A stretch of 64,000 bases of DNA from Pseudomonadota bacterium (GTDB taxonomy: Bacteria > Desulfobacterota > Desulfovibrionia > Desulfovibrionales > Desulfomicrobiaceae), in contig JAEWKZ010000024.1 of the NCBI GenBank assembly GCA_023393525.1, forward strand, positions 62,001 to 126,000, in the 5' to 3' direction. The position numbers and the translations under genes are program-made. Positions 16,857-26,174 of the stretch are shown here, piece by piece; within the stretch, counting starts at the first letter, position 1, and the number at the start of each line of letters is the position of its first letter. The notes under the pieces were generated by a model. It worked only from the letters and a program-made list of their open reading frames with translations, was not told where the DNA came from and made no database searches.

Positions 16857-18092
16857 CTAGCCGAACAGCATTTCGATGACGCGGATATTGAAGAATCCCT
16901 TCAAGACATAGTCAATGCCGACATAGAAGGCAAGGACGATGAAGATGCGCTTCAACAGCTTGTCGGACAGATACTTGGAAGTATGCGGCCCGACGATGGA
17001 ACCGATGGCCACGCCGACCATTTCCGTGCCGATGAGCATCCAGTCGACGGGAGTTCCCTTGGTCATCAGGGTCAGGATACTGGTGATCATGCTGACCAGG
17101 ACGGCCAGGGCGGAAGTTCCGGCGGCCAGGTACATGGGCAGCTGGGTGATGCTGGTCAGGAAGGGCACCAGCAGGAAGCCGCCGCCGACGCCGAGGAAGG
17201 CCGCCAGAGCGGAGATGACCACGCCGCCGACCACGGGCAGAACGGGGTTGAAGCTGAATTCTACGCCGCAGAAGGTGAACTGGACCTTGGAGACGGTGAT
17301 GCCCAGAATCTTGACGCCGGTGGGGGCGGGGCCGCCGCCGGTCTTCTGGGCCTTGACCGCGGCTTCAAAAGCCTGGGCGGCCTGCTTGGCCTTGACCTTC
17401 TTGGCCTGGCCGGCGGGAGAGGTCTCCCAGAACAGGTAGCAACCCAGTGCCAGAACGAAGAAGCCGAACCATCCCTGGTACGCGGAGAAGGACACCTTGC
17501 CGGCGGACAGGGTAGCGGAACCCCAGGCGCCGAGCAGGGAGCCGAGGCCGAGCGCAAGGCCCAGCGGCAGCACAAGGCGGCCCATCTTGCCATAGTTGAT
17601 GGAGGAGATAAGGGCGGACAGACCGACGAGGAACTGGTTGGACGCGCGGATGGAGTCGGTCACGGTCTTGTTCAGGTCGGGAGCGGTGCTCTTGAAGCCC
17701 TTGGCGTAAGCGCCCAGGCCGAAAACCGTCACGTGGCCGACACCGGCCATGACGCCGCCGAAAGCGCCGACGGTGGAGAAGATCCAGCCTACCCACACCG
17801 CCCAGAGCAGGGCCATGATGGGATTGATCTGCGGCGCGCCGGGGATGCCGAGAAATCCGGCGGGCTTGGCCGTATCGATCTGGCCGGGCTCGGTGCCCAC
17901 GGGGGCCGTGGCGATGGCTTTCTCCAGCTTGGAACCGGTGGCGGCGGCCTTGGGCGCTTCAGCCGCTGCGGTCGCCTGAGCGGAAACTTCGGTCTGAGGA
18001 GCCGGGGCACTTTCCTGCGCCCACAGTGGCGCGACAATGCTCGCAAAGGCGATCAGCGTGGACAAAACCAGAACATGAAAACGTTTCGACAT
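16857..18092 (-). CDS. Sulfite/organosulfonate exporter TauE/SafE (TSUP) family protein
   Basis: A 411-residue inner-membrane transporter of the TSUP family (TauE/SafE), which in sulfur bacteria moves sulfite, sulfate or sulfoacetate-type anions. The first 25 residues look like a signal peptide, followed by a long Ala/Pro/Lys-rich linker to about residue 75. About eight hydrophobic segments follow; the G-x-G-G-G-F-L-L-V-P-F-L repeat (A-F-L-G-V-G-G-G-F) is the family hallmark. A GGGAGG box lies about 5 bases before the ATG at 18092. I rejected an in-frame start at 18167. The upstream region is AT-rich and a terminator follows. Substrate in vivo is not readable from sequence. Confidence 0.86.
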   Translation of the reverse strand: MSKRFHVLVLSTLIAFASIVAPLWAQESAPAPQTEVSAQATAAAEAPKAAATGSKLEKAIATAPVGTEPGQIDTAKPAGFLGIPGAPQINPIMALLWAVWVGWIFSTVGAFGGVMAGVGHVTVFGLGAYAKGFKSTAPDLNKTVTDSIRASNQFLVGLSALISSINYGKMGRLVLPLGLALGLGSLLGAWGSATLSAGKVSFSAYQGWFGFFVLALGCYLFWETSPAGQAKKVKAKQAAQAFEAAVKAQKTGGGPAPTGVKILGITVSKVQFTFCGVEFSFNPVLPVVGGVVISALAAFLGVGGGFLLVPFLTSITQLPMYLAAGTSALAVLVSMITSILTLMTKGTPVDWMLIGTEMVGVAIGSIVGPHTSKYLSDKLLKRIFIVLAFYVGIDYVLKGFFNIRVIEMLFG

Positions 18093-18453
18093 AAAACCTC
18101 CCTTTCTCCCGTTGATAAAGCTGAAATTAAACTGAAAAGTTCCAACCTGTTGTCGAAATTCAAGCAAAAACAGAGCACGTTCTCCAAGTTCGCATCGCGT
18201 ATCACCGATCCGTCAAAAAAGGCAAACATTGAAATTCAAGCCCGAGCTTTGCCCCTTTTGTCACATTTTTCACCAAAGTTTCCGTCATTTCGTGCATCAT
18301 GACCCACACATTTTGTTAAATTTTTCACAATACCACCAGCGAGAGAATTCAGACCCATGCCGGAATATCGGCAAAAAACGTTCAATATCAAAATGTTGAA
18401 ATAAAAAAAGCGCTCCGGGGAGCGCTTTTGGGATTGTGCGTCTGAAGCGTATA
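18093..18453. other. AT-rich intergenic region between TSUP gene and secF
   Basis: About 360 bases with no credible ORF on either strand. The left part is the 5' region of the TSUP gene (minus strand). A TTGACG hexamer at 18195-18200 (minus strand) is a possible -35 box but lacks a matching -10. The right end contains the secF terminator. No tRNA, riboswitch or repeat is visible. Confidence 0.6.
18401..18429 (-). terminator. Intrinsic terminator of the yajC-secD-secF operon
   Basis: On the minus strand AAAAGCGCTC / GAGCGCTTTT forms a 10-bp stem with a CGGG loop and is followed by a run of seven T. It lies about 25 bases after the secF stop codon, an ideal Rho-independent terminator. Confidence 0.9.
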
Positions 18454-19527
18454 TCAGGCTGTCGCGGTTGCCGCATGGTCGTCGGTGTCGATGCGCGGCT
18501 TGAAGAAGGCCAGAATCGGGGCGCCCACGAAGACGGAGGAATAGGTTCCCGCCACCACGCCGATGAGCATGGTCAGGGCGAAGTCGTGAATCACGCCGCC
18601 GCCGAAGATGTACAGGGAGCCCACGGCCAGGAAGGTCGTGCCCGCCGTGATCAGCGTGCGCGACATGGTCTGGTTGACGGACTTGTTGATGACGACATCA
18701 AGGGACGGGGAAACCTTGGCCCGGATGTTTTCACGGATGCGGTCGTAGATGATGATGGTGTCGTTCAGGGAATAGCCGACAATGGTCAGCAGGGCCGCGA
18801 TGATGGTCAGGTCGACGTCCTTGTTGAATATGGAAAAGACCCCGAGCGGAATCATGACGTCATGGATGAGGGCGACGATGGCTCCCAGCGCGTATTTGAG
18901 CCGCAGCACCACGCACAGGATCAGGGCGGCCACCGTGGCCACGATGACGGACAGGCTCATGGGCGCGCTCAGCAGTTCGAGCACGTAGACCACCGAAGCC
19001 AGACCGGCGGCCATGAGGCCGGCCACCATCCATTTCTGTTCGAAACGGCCTGAGATGTAGGTGGCGATGAGCAGGACCGCGTAAAAAATGGCCTGCAAGG
19101 CCTTTTCGCGCAGATCCGCGCCGACCTTCGGGCCGACCATTTCCAGACGCTGGACTTCGTGGGTCAGTCCGGGAAAGCCTGCGGAGAGGCCGGATTCCAC
19201 GGCGGCCCGGACATCGTTGGCCGTCTGTTCGGAAAAGGAGGCGCGCAAAAGGACCTCATTGTCCCCCTCGTCGCCGAAATCCTGGACCACAAGACCGGGC
19301 AGCGCCGGGCTGTCGAGGGCCTGGCGGATGCTGTCCAGCTCGACGGCCTGGCTGAACTTGATCTGCACGTTGAAGCCGCCGGCGAAATCGATGCCGTATT
19401 GCGGGCCGCCCTTCACAAGCAGGGAAAGAACGACGGCCAGAAGCAGCACTGCGGAAAGGACATACGCGTACTTGCGCATCCCGACAAAGTCGATGTTTGT
19501 GTCGCGCTTTATGATTTCAAAGGACAT
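18454..19527 (-). CDS. secF: Protein translocase subunit SecF
   Basis: A 357-residue inner-membrane protein that works with SecD in the proton-driven late stage of SecYEG protein export. Visible hallmarks are TM1 near residues 20-40, the YGIDFAGGFNV motif of the first periplasmic domain, a cluster of five TM helices in the C-terminal half, the GYSLNDTIIIYDRIREN motif and TAGTTFLAVGSLYIFGG. The ATG at 19527 has AAGGAGCAG upstream. It is 10 bases after secD. Length is typical of a stand-alone SecF (about 300-360 residues); the C-terminal tail after the last TM is short and acidic. Confidence 0.97.
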   Translation of the reverse strand: MSFEIIKRDTNIDFVGMRKYAYVLSAVLLLAVVLSLLVKGGPQYGIDFAGGFNVQIKFSQAVELDSIRQALDSPALPGLVVQDFGDEGDNEVLLRASFSEQTANDVRAAVESGLSAGFPGLTHEVQRLEMVGPKVGADLREKALQAIFYAVLLIATYISGRFEQKWMVAGLMAAGLASVVYVLELLSAPMSLSVIVATVAALILCVVLRLKYALGAIVALIHDVMIPLGVFSIFNKDVDLTIIAALLTIVGYSLNDTIIIYDRIRENIRAKVSPSLDVVINKSVNQTMSRTLITAGTTFLAVGSLYIFGGGVIHDFALTMLIGVVAGTYSSVFVGAPILAFFKPRIDTDDHAATATA

Positions 19528-19537
19528 GGTCTGCTCC

Positions 19538-21133
19538 TTAAATGCTCGGTTGCGTGCCTGGCTGCCGTCTGGCCAACCATGCGTCGAAGAAGATGCGGGA
19601 CACGAAGATGGCCGTGAACATGGACGCCAGGATGCCCAGCGTCAGGGTGACGGCGAAGCCGCGCACCGGACCCGTGCCGAACTGGTACAGGATGACGGCG
19701 GCGATGATCGTGGTCAGGTTGGAGTCGACGATGGTCTGGGTCGCGCGGTCGAAGCCGTTGGCGATGGAGGCGGCCACGGATTCGCCGCGTCGCAGTTCCT
19801 CGCGGATGCGTTCGTAGATGAGCACGTTGGCGTCCACCGCCATGCCCAGCGTGAGAATGATGCCCGCGATGCCAGGCAGGGTCAGCGTGGCGCCGAAAGC
19901 GGCAAGGCCGGCCAGGATGAGAAAGATGTCGAGAATGATCTCGAAGGCCGCGATAAGCCCGGCCCGGCGATAATAGATAGACATGAAGACGACCACCATG
20001 AGGCCCCCGATCAGGGCGGCGGTCATGCCTTTGTCGATGGATACCTGACCCAGGGTCGGACCGACGGAGCGTTCCTCCAGAATGACGACCGGCGCCGGCA
20101 GTGAACCGGCCCGCAGCACCACGGCCAGGTCATGGGCCTCCTCGGTGGTGAACTGCCCCGTGATGGACGCGCGGCCGCCGCCGATGCGGTCCTGGATGAC
20201 GGGGGCGGAATGCACGGTGCCGTCAAGGACGATGGCCAGGCGCTTCTTGATGTTCGCGCCGGTCACTTCCTCGAAGATGCGCGATCCGCGCGCGTTGAAA
20301 TTCATGCCCACATAGGCCTGTCCGTAGGAGTCGAACTGCACGTTGGCGTCGGTGATGTACTCGCCCGTGAGCACGACCTCGGACTTGAGCACGATGGGCG
20401 TCTTGACTTCCGAAGCGCCCCGCTTGTCCTGCAGGTAGGCCAGCTCGCTTTCCGCCGGAACGGTGCCGGCCATGGCGGCCTGCACGTCGGCCCCCTCGTC
20501 GACCAGCTTGAATTCCAGATGAGCCGTGCGGCCGATGATGTTGATGGCCCGCTTGGGATCGTCGAGCCCCGGCAACTGGACAATGATGCGATTGCCCTGC
20601 TGCTTGCGGATGTCCGGCTCCGCCACGCCGAACTGGTCGATGCGGTTGCGGATGGTCTTGAGGGCCTGATCCATGGTCAGGTCTTCGAGAGATTTCACGT
20701 AGTCGGGGGTGGCGCTGAGCACGTAGCGCACCTGGCCGTTTCCGGCGTCTTCGGCGGAGGTGATCTCCATGGTGCCGAAGCGGCTGGCCAGAAGAGCGTC
20801 CAGATCGGCCCGCTGATCCTGCTTCAGCAGAGTGAATTCGAGCTGCCGCGTGCCGAGAAGGCGTGGACGCAGCACCAGAATCTTCTTTTCCCGGGCTTCG
20901 AGGCGCAGATCCTGTCCCACGCTGGTGATGGCATTGGACAGGGCGGCGTCCAGATCCACTCCCAGGGTAAGGTGAATTCCGCCCTTGAGGTCCAGGCCGA
21001 GACTGATTTCATCGGACGGAAGCAAGGCCCCGAGCGATGAATTCCGGACCGAAGGAATCGAGGGCAGGACATGTATCAAGGCCAAAAAAACGACGAACGC
21101 GGCAAGCAATGCCCTCCAGCGCAAACTACCCAT
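19538..21133 (-). CDS. secD: Protein translocase subunit SecD
   Basis: A 531-residue partner of SecF. After TM1 comes the LGLDLKGGIHLTLGVD hallmark, then the P1 periplasmic domain (with N-R-I-D-Q-F-G-V-A-E-P-D-I) and five C-terminal TM helices containing GMAVDANVLIYERIREE. The start at 21133 (ATG, AGGA 8 bases upstream) gives a normal SecD N-terminus, while the open frame up to 21223 crosses a terminator-like hairpin and has no family similarity. It is the middle gene of the yajC-secD-secF order found in many bacteria. The gap to yajC is 150 bases, unusually long, and holds an attenuator-like hairpin. Confidence 0.97.
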   Translation of the reverse strand: MGSLRWRALLAAFVVFLALIHVLPSIPSVRNSSLGALLPSDEISLGLDLKGGIHLTLGVDLDAALSNAITSVGQDLRLEAREKKILVLRPRLLGTRQLEFTLLKQDQRADLDALLASRFGTMEITSAEDAGNGQVRYVLSATPDYVKSLEDLTMDQALKTIRNRIDQFGVAEPDIRKQQGNRIIVQLPGLDDPKRAINIIGRTAHLEFKLVDEGADVQAAMAGTVPAESELAYLQDKRGASEVKTPIVLKSEVVLTGEYITDANVQFDSYGQAYVGMNFNARGSRIFEEVTGANIKKRLAIVLDGTVHSAPVIQDRIGGGRASITGQFTTEEAHDLAVVLRAGSLPAPVVILEERSVGPTLGQVSIDKGMTAALIGGLMVVVFMSIYYRRAGLIAAFEIILDIFLILAGLAAFGATLTLPGIAGIILTLGMAVDANVLIYERIREELRRGESVAASIANGFDRATQTIVDSNLTTIIAAVILYQFGTGPVRGFAVTLTLGILASMFTAIFVSRIFFDAWLARRQPGTQPSI

Positions 21134-21215
21134 GAGCATCATCCTTATCCAAATCAAACAGGTTGAATGTTGCCGAAACGATGCACGGCATTCCGGCGAC
21201 CAAAATCCCGGGCAT

Positions 21216-21257
21216 GCATACAAAACAAGGCCTGTTCCCGGTTGCGGAAACAGGCCT
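21216..21257 (-). terminator. Attenuator-like hairpin between yajC and secD
   Basis: A 9-bp stem (AGGCCTGTT / AACAGGCCT, arms at 21228-21236 and 21249-21257) with an internal C-G extension. On the minus strand it is followed by TGTTTTGTATG. It could partially terminate transcription after yajC and so lower secDF relative to yajC. Confidence 0.6.
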
Positions 21258-21283
21258 GCCTTATCGTATGCCGTGTGAAAAGG

Positions 21284-21640
21284 CTACTTTTTCTTGTCCT
21301 TGGCCTTGCTGGCGCCGCCATCCGCGGGAACCAGGCCCGAGATGAAACCGCGGCCGACCTGAACGTGCATGTCGTTGCCCAGATCAAGGGTCAGGACGTC
21401 CTCCTTGGCCTCGACCACGCGACCGTACAGGCCGCCGGCGGTGACCACGCGGTCGCCGCGGGTCAGGTTCTCAAGCATCTGCTTGTGCTCTTTCTGCTTT
21501 TTCTGCTGCGGACGGATGAGCAGAAAATAAAAGATCACGAACATCAGGATGAGGGGCATGAAGGTCATGAGCGGATTGCCGGGCTGACCTCCGGCCGCGG
21601 GGGCCTGCCCCATGGCATGGGCGAGATTTTCAAAAAACAT
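21284..21640 (-). CDS. yajC: Preprotein translocase subunit YajC
   Basis: A 118-residue small inner-membrane protein accompanying SecDF. It has one membrane segment (about residues 25-45, ending L-L-I-R-P-Q-Q-K-K-Q-K), then a soluble domain with L-T-R-G-D-R-V-V-T-A-G-G-L-Y-G-R-V, both characteristic of YajC. The C-terminus is Lys/Gly-rich. The ATG at 21640 is preceded by GGAGGAACACC. It is the first gene of the yajC-secD-secF operon. Confidence 0.95.
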   Translation of the reverse strand: MFFENLAHAMGQAPAAGGQPGNPLMTFMPLILMFVIFYFLLIRPQQKKQKEHKQMLENLTRGDRVVTAGGLYGRVVEAKEDVLTLDLGNDMHVQVGRGFISGLVPADGGASKAKDKKK

Positions 21641-21721
21641 GGTGTTCCTCCATTACGTATTGTCGCAAAAGCTCACGGGATGGCTACACCGGCCAGGGCC
21701 GAAATACAAGGCCAAGGCGGG

Positions 21722-23140
21722 TCAGATTCCCAGAATCTCCCGGAATTCGGCGATTTCCTCCCGCACCCCGCGCAGCCTGTCCTGCTCGGCGTCGCTGCGG
21801 GCGAGGGCCTCGGCCCGTTGCATGTGGAAATCGTATTTACTGAACTTTCTTTTGTATGCAAAGGACTTGGCGTAATTGAGATGCGCCGTGAAAACCTGTC
21901 CGGCGGCGGCCTGATACCTGGCCAGGAACTCAAGGACCTCGGAGTCGCGGGGAACGGCCTTGTTGACGCGCTCCATGGCCGAGATGCCGGCCGCGTAGTT
22001 CCCCTGCTCGGCCACGGCCCTGGCATAGAAAAAGAGGGCGTAAAGGTCGTCGGGATCCCGCAGCGCGACCTCCTGCAACGCCTTCACCGCCGTGGCCAGA
22101 TCGCCGTACTCGAAGGCGAACCGACCGTATTCGCGCTTCCAGAGCGTATCGGAGGGGTTGCAGGCCAGGGCCCGCTCGAATCTGTTCCGGGCGGCGTCGA
22201 TCTGCTGCAGGCGGCTCAGGGCGATGGCCTCGCCCAGAATGTCGCGACACTGCGAGGAGGTCGAGGCCCCAAAAAGGGCCTTGGCCGTGTTCGGGTCCGA
22301 GTACCAGGCCTGCACCAGAAATTTCGCGCGCGAAAACGCGGCATTGTCGGAACTGCGCTGACGCACGGACAGGGGCAGGCGGGCGATGCGCTCCTGCATG
22401 TAGACCATGCGTTCCTCCATGCCCGGATGGGTGGACAGGTACGACGGCACATCCCCGCCCCCGCCAAGCCACTGCAATTTCCTGATCTTCTCGAAAGCGC
22501 CGGGCATGCCGGACGGCGCGAAACCCGCGTCCACCAGATAGCCGACTCCGTACTGGTCCGCGTCGCGCTCGTTGTCGCGGGTGTATTTAAGCTGCATGGC
22601 CTTGGCTCCGGCCACGGACCCAAGGACCATGGCTCCTGCGCCGTCGCCGCCGCCCTGGGAGCCGACCAGCACCCCGGCCAGGATCCCGAGCAGGGAGCCG
22701 GCTCCGACGAGCTTGCTTTTTTCTATGGACTTGGCGATGTGGCGTTCGGAGACGTGGGCCAGCTCATGCGCGATGACGCTGGCCAGCTCGTCCTCGCTGT
22801 CCATGTTCGCGATCAGGCCGGTGAAGATCGTGATATGCCCCGCCGCCGAGGCAAAGGCGTTCAGGGCGACATTGCGGACCACGGTGACCTTGATGGGAAA
22901 CGGCTGGGGAGGCATGGCCGCGACCAGCCGATCGACCAGTGACTGGACGTAGGCGGTGATGCGGGTGTCGTGGACCACGGGGAAGCGCGTCTCGATGATC
23001 AGATCGAACTTGCGGGCCAACTCCAGCTCGTCGCGGATGGTGAACTCTCCGAAGTTGGAAAAAGCCGGACAGGGGAATGTCAGGGCGAGCAGGCAGGCAA
23101 GAAGCCCGCTCCATTTCCGCATTCCCCTGAAAAACGTCAC
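21722..23140 (-). CDS. M48-family metalloprotease with TPR-like C-terminus (BepA type)
   Basis: A 472-residue exported protein. An N-terminal signal peptide of about 28 residues is followed by a zinc metalloprotease domain with the H-E-L-A-H motif in VIAHELAHVSERH (about residues 130-142) and the downstream E-R-D-A-D glutamate. The second half (about 290-472) is helical with TPR-like repeats. This plan is that of BepA/YfgC-type periplasmic proteases, which help assemble or degrade outer-membrane proteins. The start is GTG at 23140, overlapping the nadE stop (GTGA), with GAGGAGGA upstream; an ATG six codons later has no space for a binding site. It is therefore coupled to nadE. Confidence 0.9.
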   Translation of the reverse strand: MTFFRGMRKWSGLLACLLALTFPCPAFSNFGEFTIRDELELARKFDLIIETRFPVVHDTRITAYVQSLVDRLVAAMPPQPFPIKVTVVRNVALNAFASAAGHITIFTGLIANMDSEDELASVIAHELAHVSERHIAKSIEKSKLVGAGSLLGILAGVLVGSQGGGDGAGAMVLGSVAGAKAMQLKYTRDNERDADQYGVGYLVDAGFAPSGMPGAFEKIRKLQWLGGGGDVPSYLSTHPGMEERMVYMQERIARLPLSVRQRSSDNAAFSRAKFLVQAWYSDPNTAKALFGASTSSQCRDILGEAIALSRLQQIDAARNRFERALACNPSDTLWKREYGRFAFEYGDLATAVKALQEVALRDPDDLYALFFYARAVAEQGNYAAGISAMERVNKAVPRDSEVLEFLARYQAAAGQVFTAHLNYAKSFAYKRKFSKYDFHMQRAEALARSDAEQDRLRGVREEIAEFREILGI

Positions 23141-24039
23141 GACGCCGTCCTCCTCGGGTCCGCGAGCACCGCTCCTCCCCTCTTGTAGCCGCTTTGCAGA
23201 AAGCGGCGCACGGGTCCGGACTGTTCAAGACGAAGCCGCCGCCCCGATTCTTCAGGCGTCAGTGAACTGTCCCGTTCCTTGCGCCGCAGCAGAAAGTACT
23301 CCCGGAACATGTCCTCGACCTGGACATAGGACTCGGCCCCGAGCTGCTCCAGATCGGAGCTGCTGATGCCCAGCCCGTCCGTCGGCACGGCCTCGATGGC
23401 GGCCCGCAGGGGCGCGGGATCGGCCAGCCGGGCGCAGAGCATGCGGGCCAGCTCGTACTCCACGCTCTTGGGTATGAGCTGGATGGGACTCACGTCTCCC
23501 ACGTCGCCGTGAAGGGTCCAGAATCCGGTCAAAAGCTCGTCGAGCTGGTCCGTGGACAGGACGCAGCCGCCGTGAATCTGGGCCATGTGGTAGAGAAAGA
23601 GCATGCGCGTGCGGGCCTTCAGGTTGCCTTCGGCCACGGGGTTGGAAGCGGGGCAGACGGCGGAGAAAGCGCCGGAAATCCGTTGGTACACGGCCGTGAA
23701 ATCCTGAAGCGGGTCGAAGCGGACGCCTTGGGGCGGATTGCCGTAGGCCCTGGCCACGTCCAGCCCGCGCCGGGTCTCGGCGGGAGTGTTGGTGAGAATG
23801 GGCATGCAGAAGCCGAGGTAGGGAATGCGGCGATGATGCAGCAGGGCCGCCAGGAAGGACGAATCGATCCCGCCGGACAGGCCCATGACATACGCCGTGA
23901 GGTTGGAGGCCCGCAGATACTCGCCCAGAAAATCGCCCAGGGCGTCGAGAAGCCCTTCGGACGGCTGGATCCCGAGCAGATCGAGCCACAGATCATAGTC
24001 GTCGTCGCGCGGACATTCCATGCGGGTCAAGCCAGCCAT
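23137..24039 (-). CDS. nadE: NAD+ synthetase (ammonia-dependent type)
   Basis: A 300-residue NadE: it adenylates NaAD and amidates it to NAD+. The ATP-PPase P-loop is S-G-G-I-D-S-S (about residue 55), and other family segments are present: N-L-K-A-R-T-R-M, the S-T-D-Q-L-D-E-L-L-T-G-F region and G-D-V-S-P-I-Q-L-I-P-K. It has no N-terminal glutaminase domain, so ammonia is the likely donor. The ATG at 24039 has AGGAGG five bases upstream; a TTG one codon earlier is not needed. It lies between rho and the M48 protease on the same strand, away from nadCAB at 10850-14325. Confidence 0.94.
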   Translation of the reverse strand: MAGLTRMECPRDDDYDLWLDLLGIQPSEGLLDALGDFLGEYLRASNLTAYVMGLSGGIDSSFLAALLHHRRIPYLGFCMPILTNTPAETRRGLDVARAYGNPPQGVRFDPLQDFTAVYQRISGAFSAVCPASNPVAEGNLKARTRMLFLYHMAQIHGGCVLSTDQLDELLTGFWTLHGDVGDVSPIQLIPKSVEYELARMLCARLADPAPLRAAIEAVPTDGLGISSSDLEQLGAESYVQVEDMFREYFLLRRKERDSSLTPEESGRRLRLEQSGPVRRFLQSGYKRGGAVLADPRRTAS

Positions 24040-24051
24040 CAAGCCTCCTGG

Positions 24052-25299
24052 TCAGGAATTCATCATATCCAGAAAAACCCTGTTGCTCTTGGTGCCGCGC
24101 ATCTTGTCGAGCAGGAAATCCATGCTGTCCACGGAGTTCATGGAGGCCATGATGCGGCGCAGGATCCAGACCTTGTTCAGGACCTCGGGGTCGAGCAGCA
24201 GCTCTTCCTTGCGGGTGCCGGAACGGTTCAGGTCGATGGCCGGGAAGACGCGCTTGTCGGCCAGATGGCGGTCCAGGTAGATGTCGCAGTTGCCCGTGCC
24301 CTTGAACTCCTCGAAGATGACCTCGTCCATGCGCGAGCCCGTGTCGACCAGGGCCGTGGAGATGATGGTCAGGCTGCCGCCCTCCTCGATGTTGCGGGCC
24401 GCGCCGAAGAAGCGCTTGGGCCGCTGCAGGGCGTTGGCGTCGAGGCCGCCGGAAAGGACGCGCCCGGAAGACGGGGTGGTGGCGTTGTAGGCGCGGCCCA
24501 GACGGGTGATGGAGTCGAGCAGGATGACCACGTCGACCTTGCGTTCGACCAGGCGCTTGGCCTTCTCCAGCACCATCTCGGCCACCTGCACGTGACGGGT
24601 GGGCGGCTCGTCGAAGGTGGAGCTGATGACCTCGGCCTTGACCGTGCGCTCCATGTCCGTGACTTCTTCGGGACGTTCATCGATCAAAAGGACGATCAGG
24701 TAGGCGTCGGGATGGTTGACGCTAATGGAGTTGGCGATGGACTGCATGAGCATGGTCTTGCCGGTGCGCGGCGGGGCCACGATCAGGGCGCGCTGCCCTT
24801 TGCCGATGGGGGTCATGAGATCGACGATGCGGGTGGAGTAATTCTTGTCGCCGTTTTCCAGGCGGAACTGCTCGTCGGGATAGATGGGGGTCAGGTTGTC
24901 GAAGAGAACGATGCGCTTGGCTTCCTCGGGCTCGCGGAAGCAGATCTCCTTGACCCGCAGCAGGGCGAAATAGCGTTCCCCCTCCTTGGGCGGACGGATC
25001 TGGCCGGAAATGACGTCGCCGGTGCGCAATCCGAACCGCCTGATCTGCGAAGGCGAGACGTAGATGTCGTCCGGACCCGGCATGTAGCTGTACATGGGGG
25101 AACGCAGAAAACCGAATCCATCGGGCAGGATTTCGAGCACGCCCTCGCCGAAAATGGAGCCGTTTTGGGAAGCGCAGGCTTGGAGCAGGGCGAAAATCAG
25201 CTCCTGCTTGCGCAGGCCGCTCATATTTTCAATCTGATACTCGCCGGCAATGTCCATGAGTTCGGACATGGACTTGGTTTTCAACTCGGAAAGATTCAT
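24052..25299 (-). CDS. rho: Transcription termination factor Rho
   Basis: A 415-residue hexameric RNA helicase/translocase. The N-terminal helical Rho-N domain starts MNLSELKTKSMSELMDIA; the cold-shock-like RNA-binding fold is in residues 50-125 (G-F-G-F-L-R, Y-V-S-P-S-Q-I-R-R-F-G-L). The Walker A region is A-P-P-R-T-G-K-T, the Walker B region V-D-V-V-I-L-L-D-S-I-T-R, and the C-terminus ends with M-D-F-L-L-D-K-M-R-G-T-K-S-N. ATG at 25299 has GAGGA six bases upstream. A 246-base leader region separates it from carD and probably carries its own promoter. Confidence 0.98.
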   Translation of the reverse strand: MNLSELKTKSMSELMDIAGEYQIENMSGLRKQELIFALLQACASQNGSIFGEGVLEILPDGFGFLRSPMYSYMPGPDDIYVSPSQIRRFGLRTGDVISGQIRPPKEGERYFALLRVKEICFREPEEAKRIVLFDNLTPIYPDEQFRLENGDKNYSTRIVDLMTPIGKGQRALIVAPPRTGKTMLMQSIANSISVNHPDAYLIVLLIDERPEEVTDMERTVKAEVISSTFDEPPTRHVQVAEMVLEKAKRLVERKVDVVILLDSITRLGRAYNATTPSSGRVLSGGLDANALQRPKRFFGAARNIEEGGSLTIISTALVDTGSRMDEVIFEEFKGTGNCDIYLDRHLADKRVFPAIDLNRSGTRKEELLLDPEVLNKVWILRRIMASMNSVDSMDFLLDKMRGTKSNRVFLDMMNS

Positions 25300-25516
25300 A
25301 ACAAATCCTCGTAACAATGAAATGGCAGGGACCCGGGACCGCTAGATGGAACAGACCAAAAAAAGCATGCGCGATGCAAAATTTGAAATAAAAATGAGAT
25401 ACAGGAATACTCTGATATGGATATAAAGCCTTTCAAGAGATCAAGTGGAAAATTTGAACATCTGCTGATGGACTTGTAGTGTCAGGCAGGAATGAATTGA
25501 ACGATTAGCGGATCGC

Positions 25517-25546
25517 AAAATAAAAAACAAGGGGCTTTGGAGCCCC
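25517..25546 (-). terminator. Intrinsic terminator of the carD unit
   Basis: On the minus strand GGGGCT-CCAA-AGCCCC is followed by TTGTTTTTTATTTT. The first stem base is the last base of the carD TAG stop codon, so the terminator abuts the coding region. It separates carD from rho. Confidence 0.88.
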
Positions 25547-26076
25547 TAATCACCCACAACGTCATCTTCTTCGTCCTTGGCATGCAGAATATCGGCGAAC
25601 AAGGCTTCGATGGACTTCTTGACCTCGTTCTGATCCTGCTTGAGGGCAAAGGACAATTCCAGGGAAATGAGCCCCATGGCCTGTTCCAGCAGACGTCTTT
25701 CGCCAAAGGACAATTCCTTGTCCTTGCCGATGAGGATGAGTTCCTTGAGCACGTACGCGACGTCGCGCAGGTTGCTGCTCTTGAGTTTCTCGGAATATTC
25801 GCGATAGCGGCGATTCCAGTTCTGGCCGGAATAGCCGGTGAAGTCACTGCGATCCTGGAGATAGGCGCGAATCTCGTCGGCCTGTTCCGGGGTGTAGACG
25901 CCTCGCAATCCGACATTGCGCGCGTTCTTCACGGGAACCATCAAGGTGACGTTGTTGCTCAAGATACGCACGATGATCAGTTCAGTGGCAACGCCGCCGA
26001 TCTCCTGGGTCTCAATCCTTTCGACCTTACCGACCCCCTGAGCGGGATAGACGACAAGTTCATCAACTGAAAACAC
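25546..26076 (-). CDS. CarD-family transcriptional regulator
   Basis: A 176-residue CarD/CdnL-type protein, which binds RNA polymerase beta and stabilises open complexes at weak promoters. The N-terminal domain begins F-S-V-D-E-L-V-V-Y-P-A-Q-G-V-G-K-V and continues with I-I-V-R-I-L-S-N-N-V-T-L-M-V-P-V, hallmarks of CarD_CdnL_TRCF. The C-terminal half is helical with N-W-N-R-R-Y-R-E-Y and L-S-F-G-E-R-R-L-L-E. ATG is at 26076; the downstream terminator sits on its stop codon. In Desulfovibrionales it sits in the pth-carD-rho order seen here. Confidence 0.93.
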   Translation of the reverse strand: MFSVDELVVYPAQGVGKVERIETQEIGGVATELIIVRILSNNVTLMVPVKNARNVGLRGVYTPEQADEIRAYLQDRSDFTGYSGQNWNRRYREYSEKLKSSNLRDVAYVLKELILIGKDKELSFGERRLLEQAMGLISLELSFALKQDQNEVKKSIEALFADILHAKDEEDDVVGD

Positions 26077-26174
26077 AAGCGACCTCCAGAAAAACGTAAT
26101 CGAACTGCAAAGGAAGATGACTATAGATCAAATTCGAGACGGCGTCCACTAGGAGGTGGGAAGCCTACCGGGCG

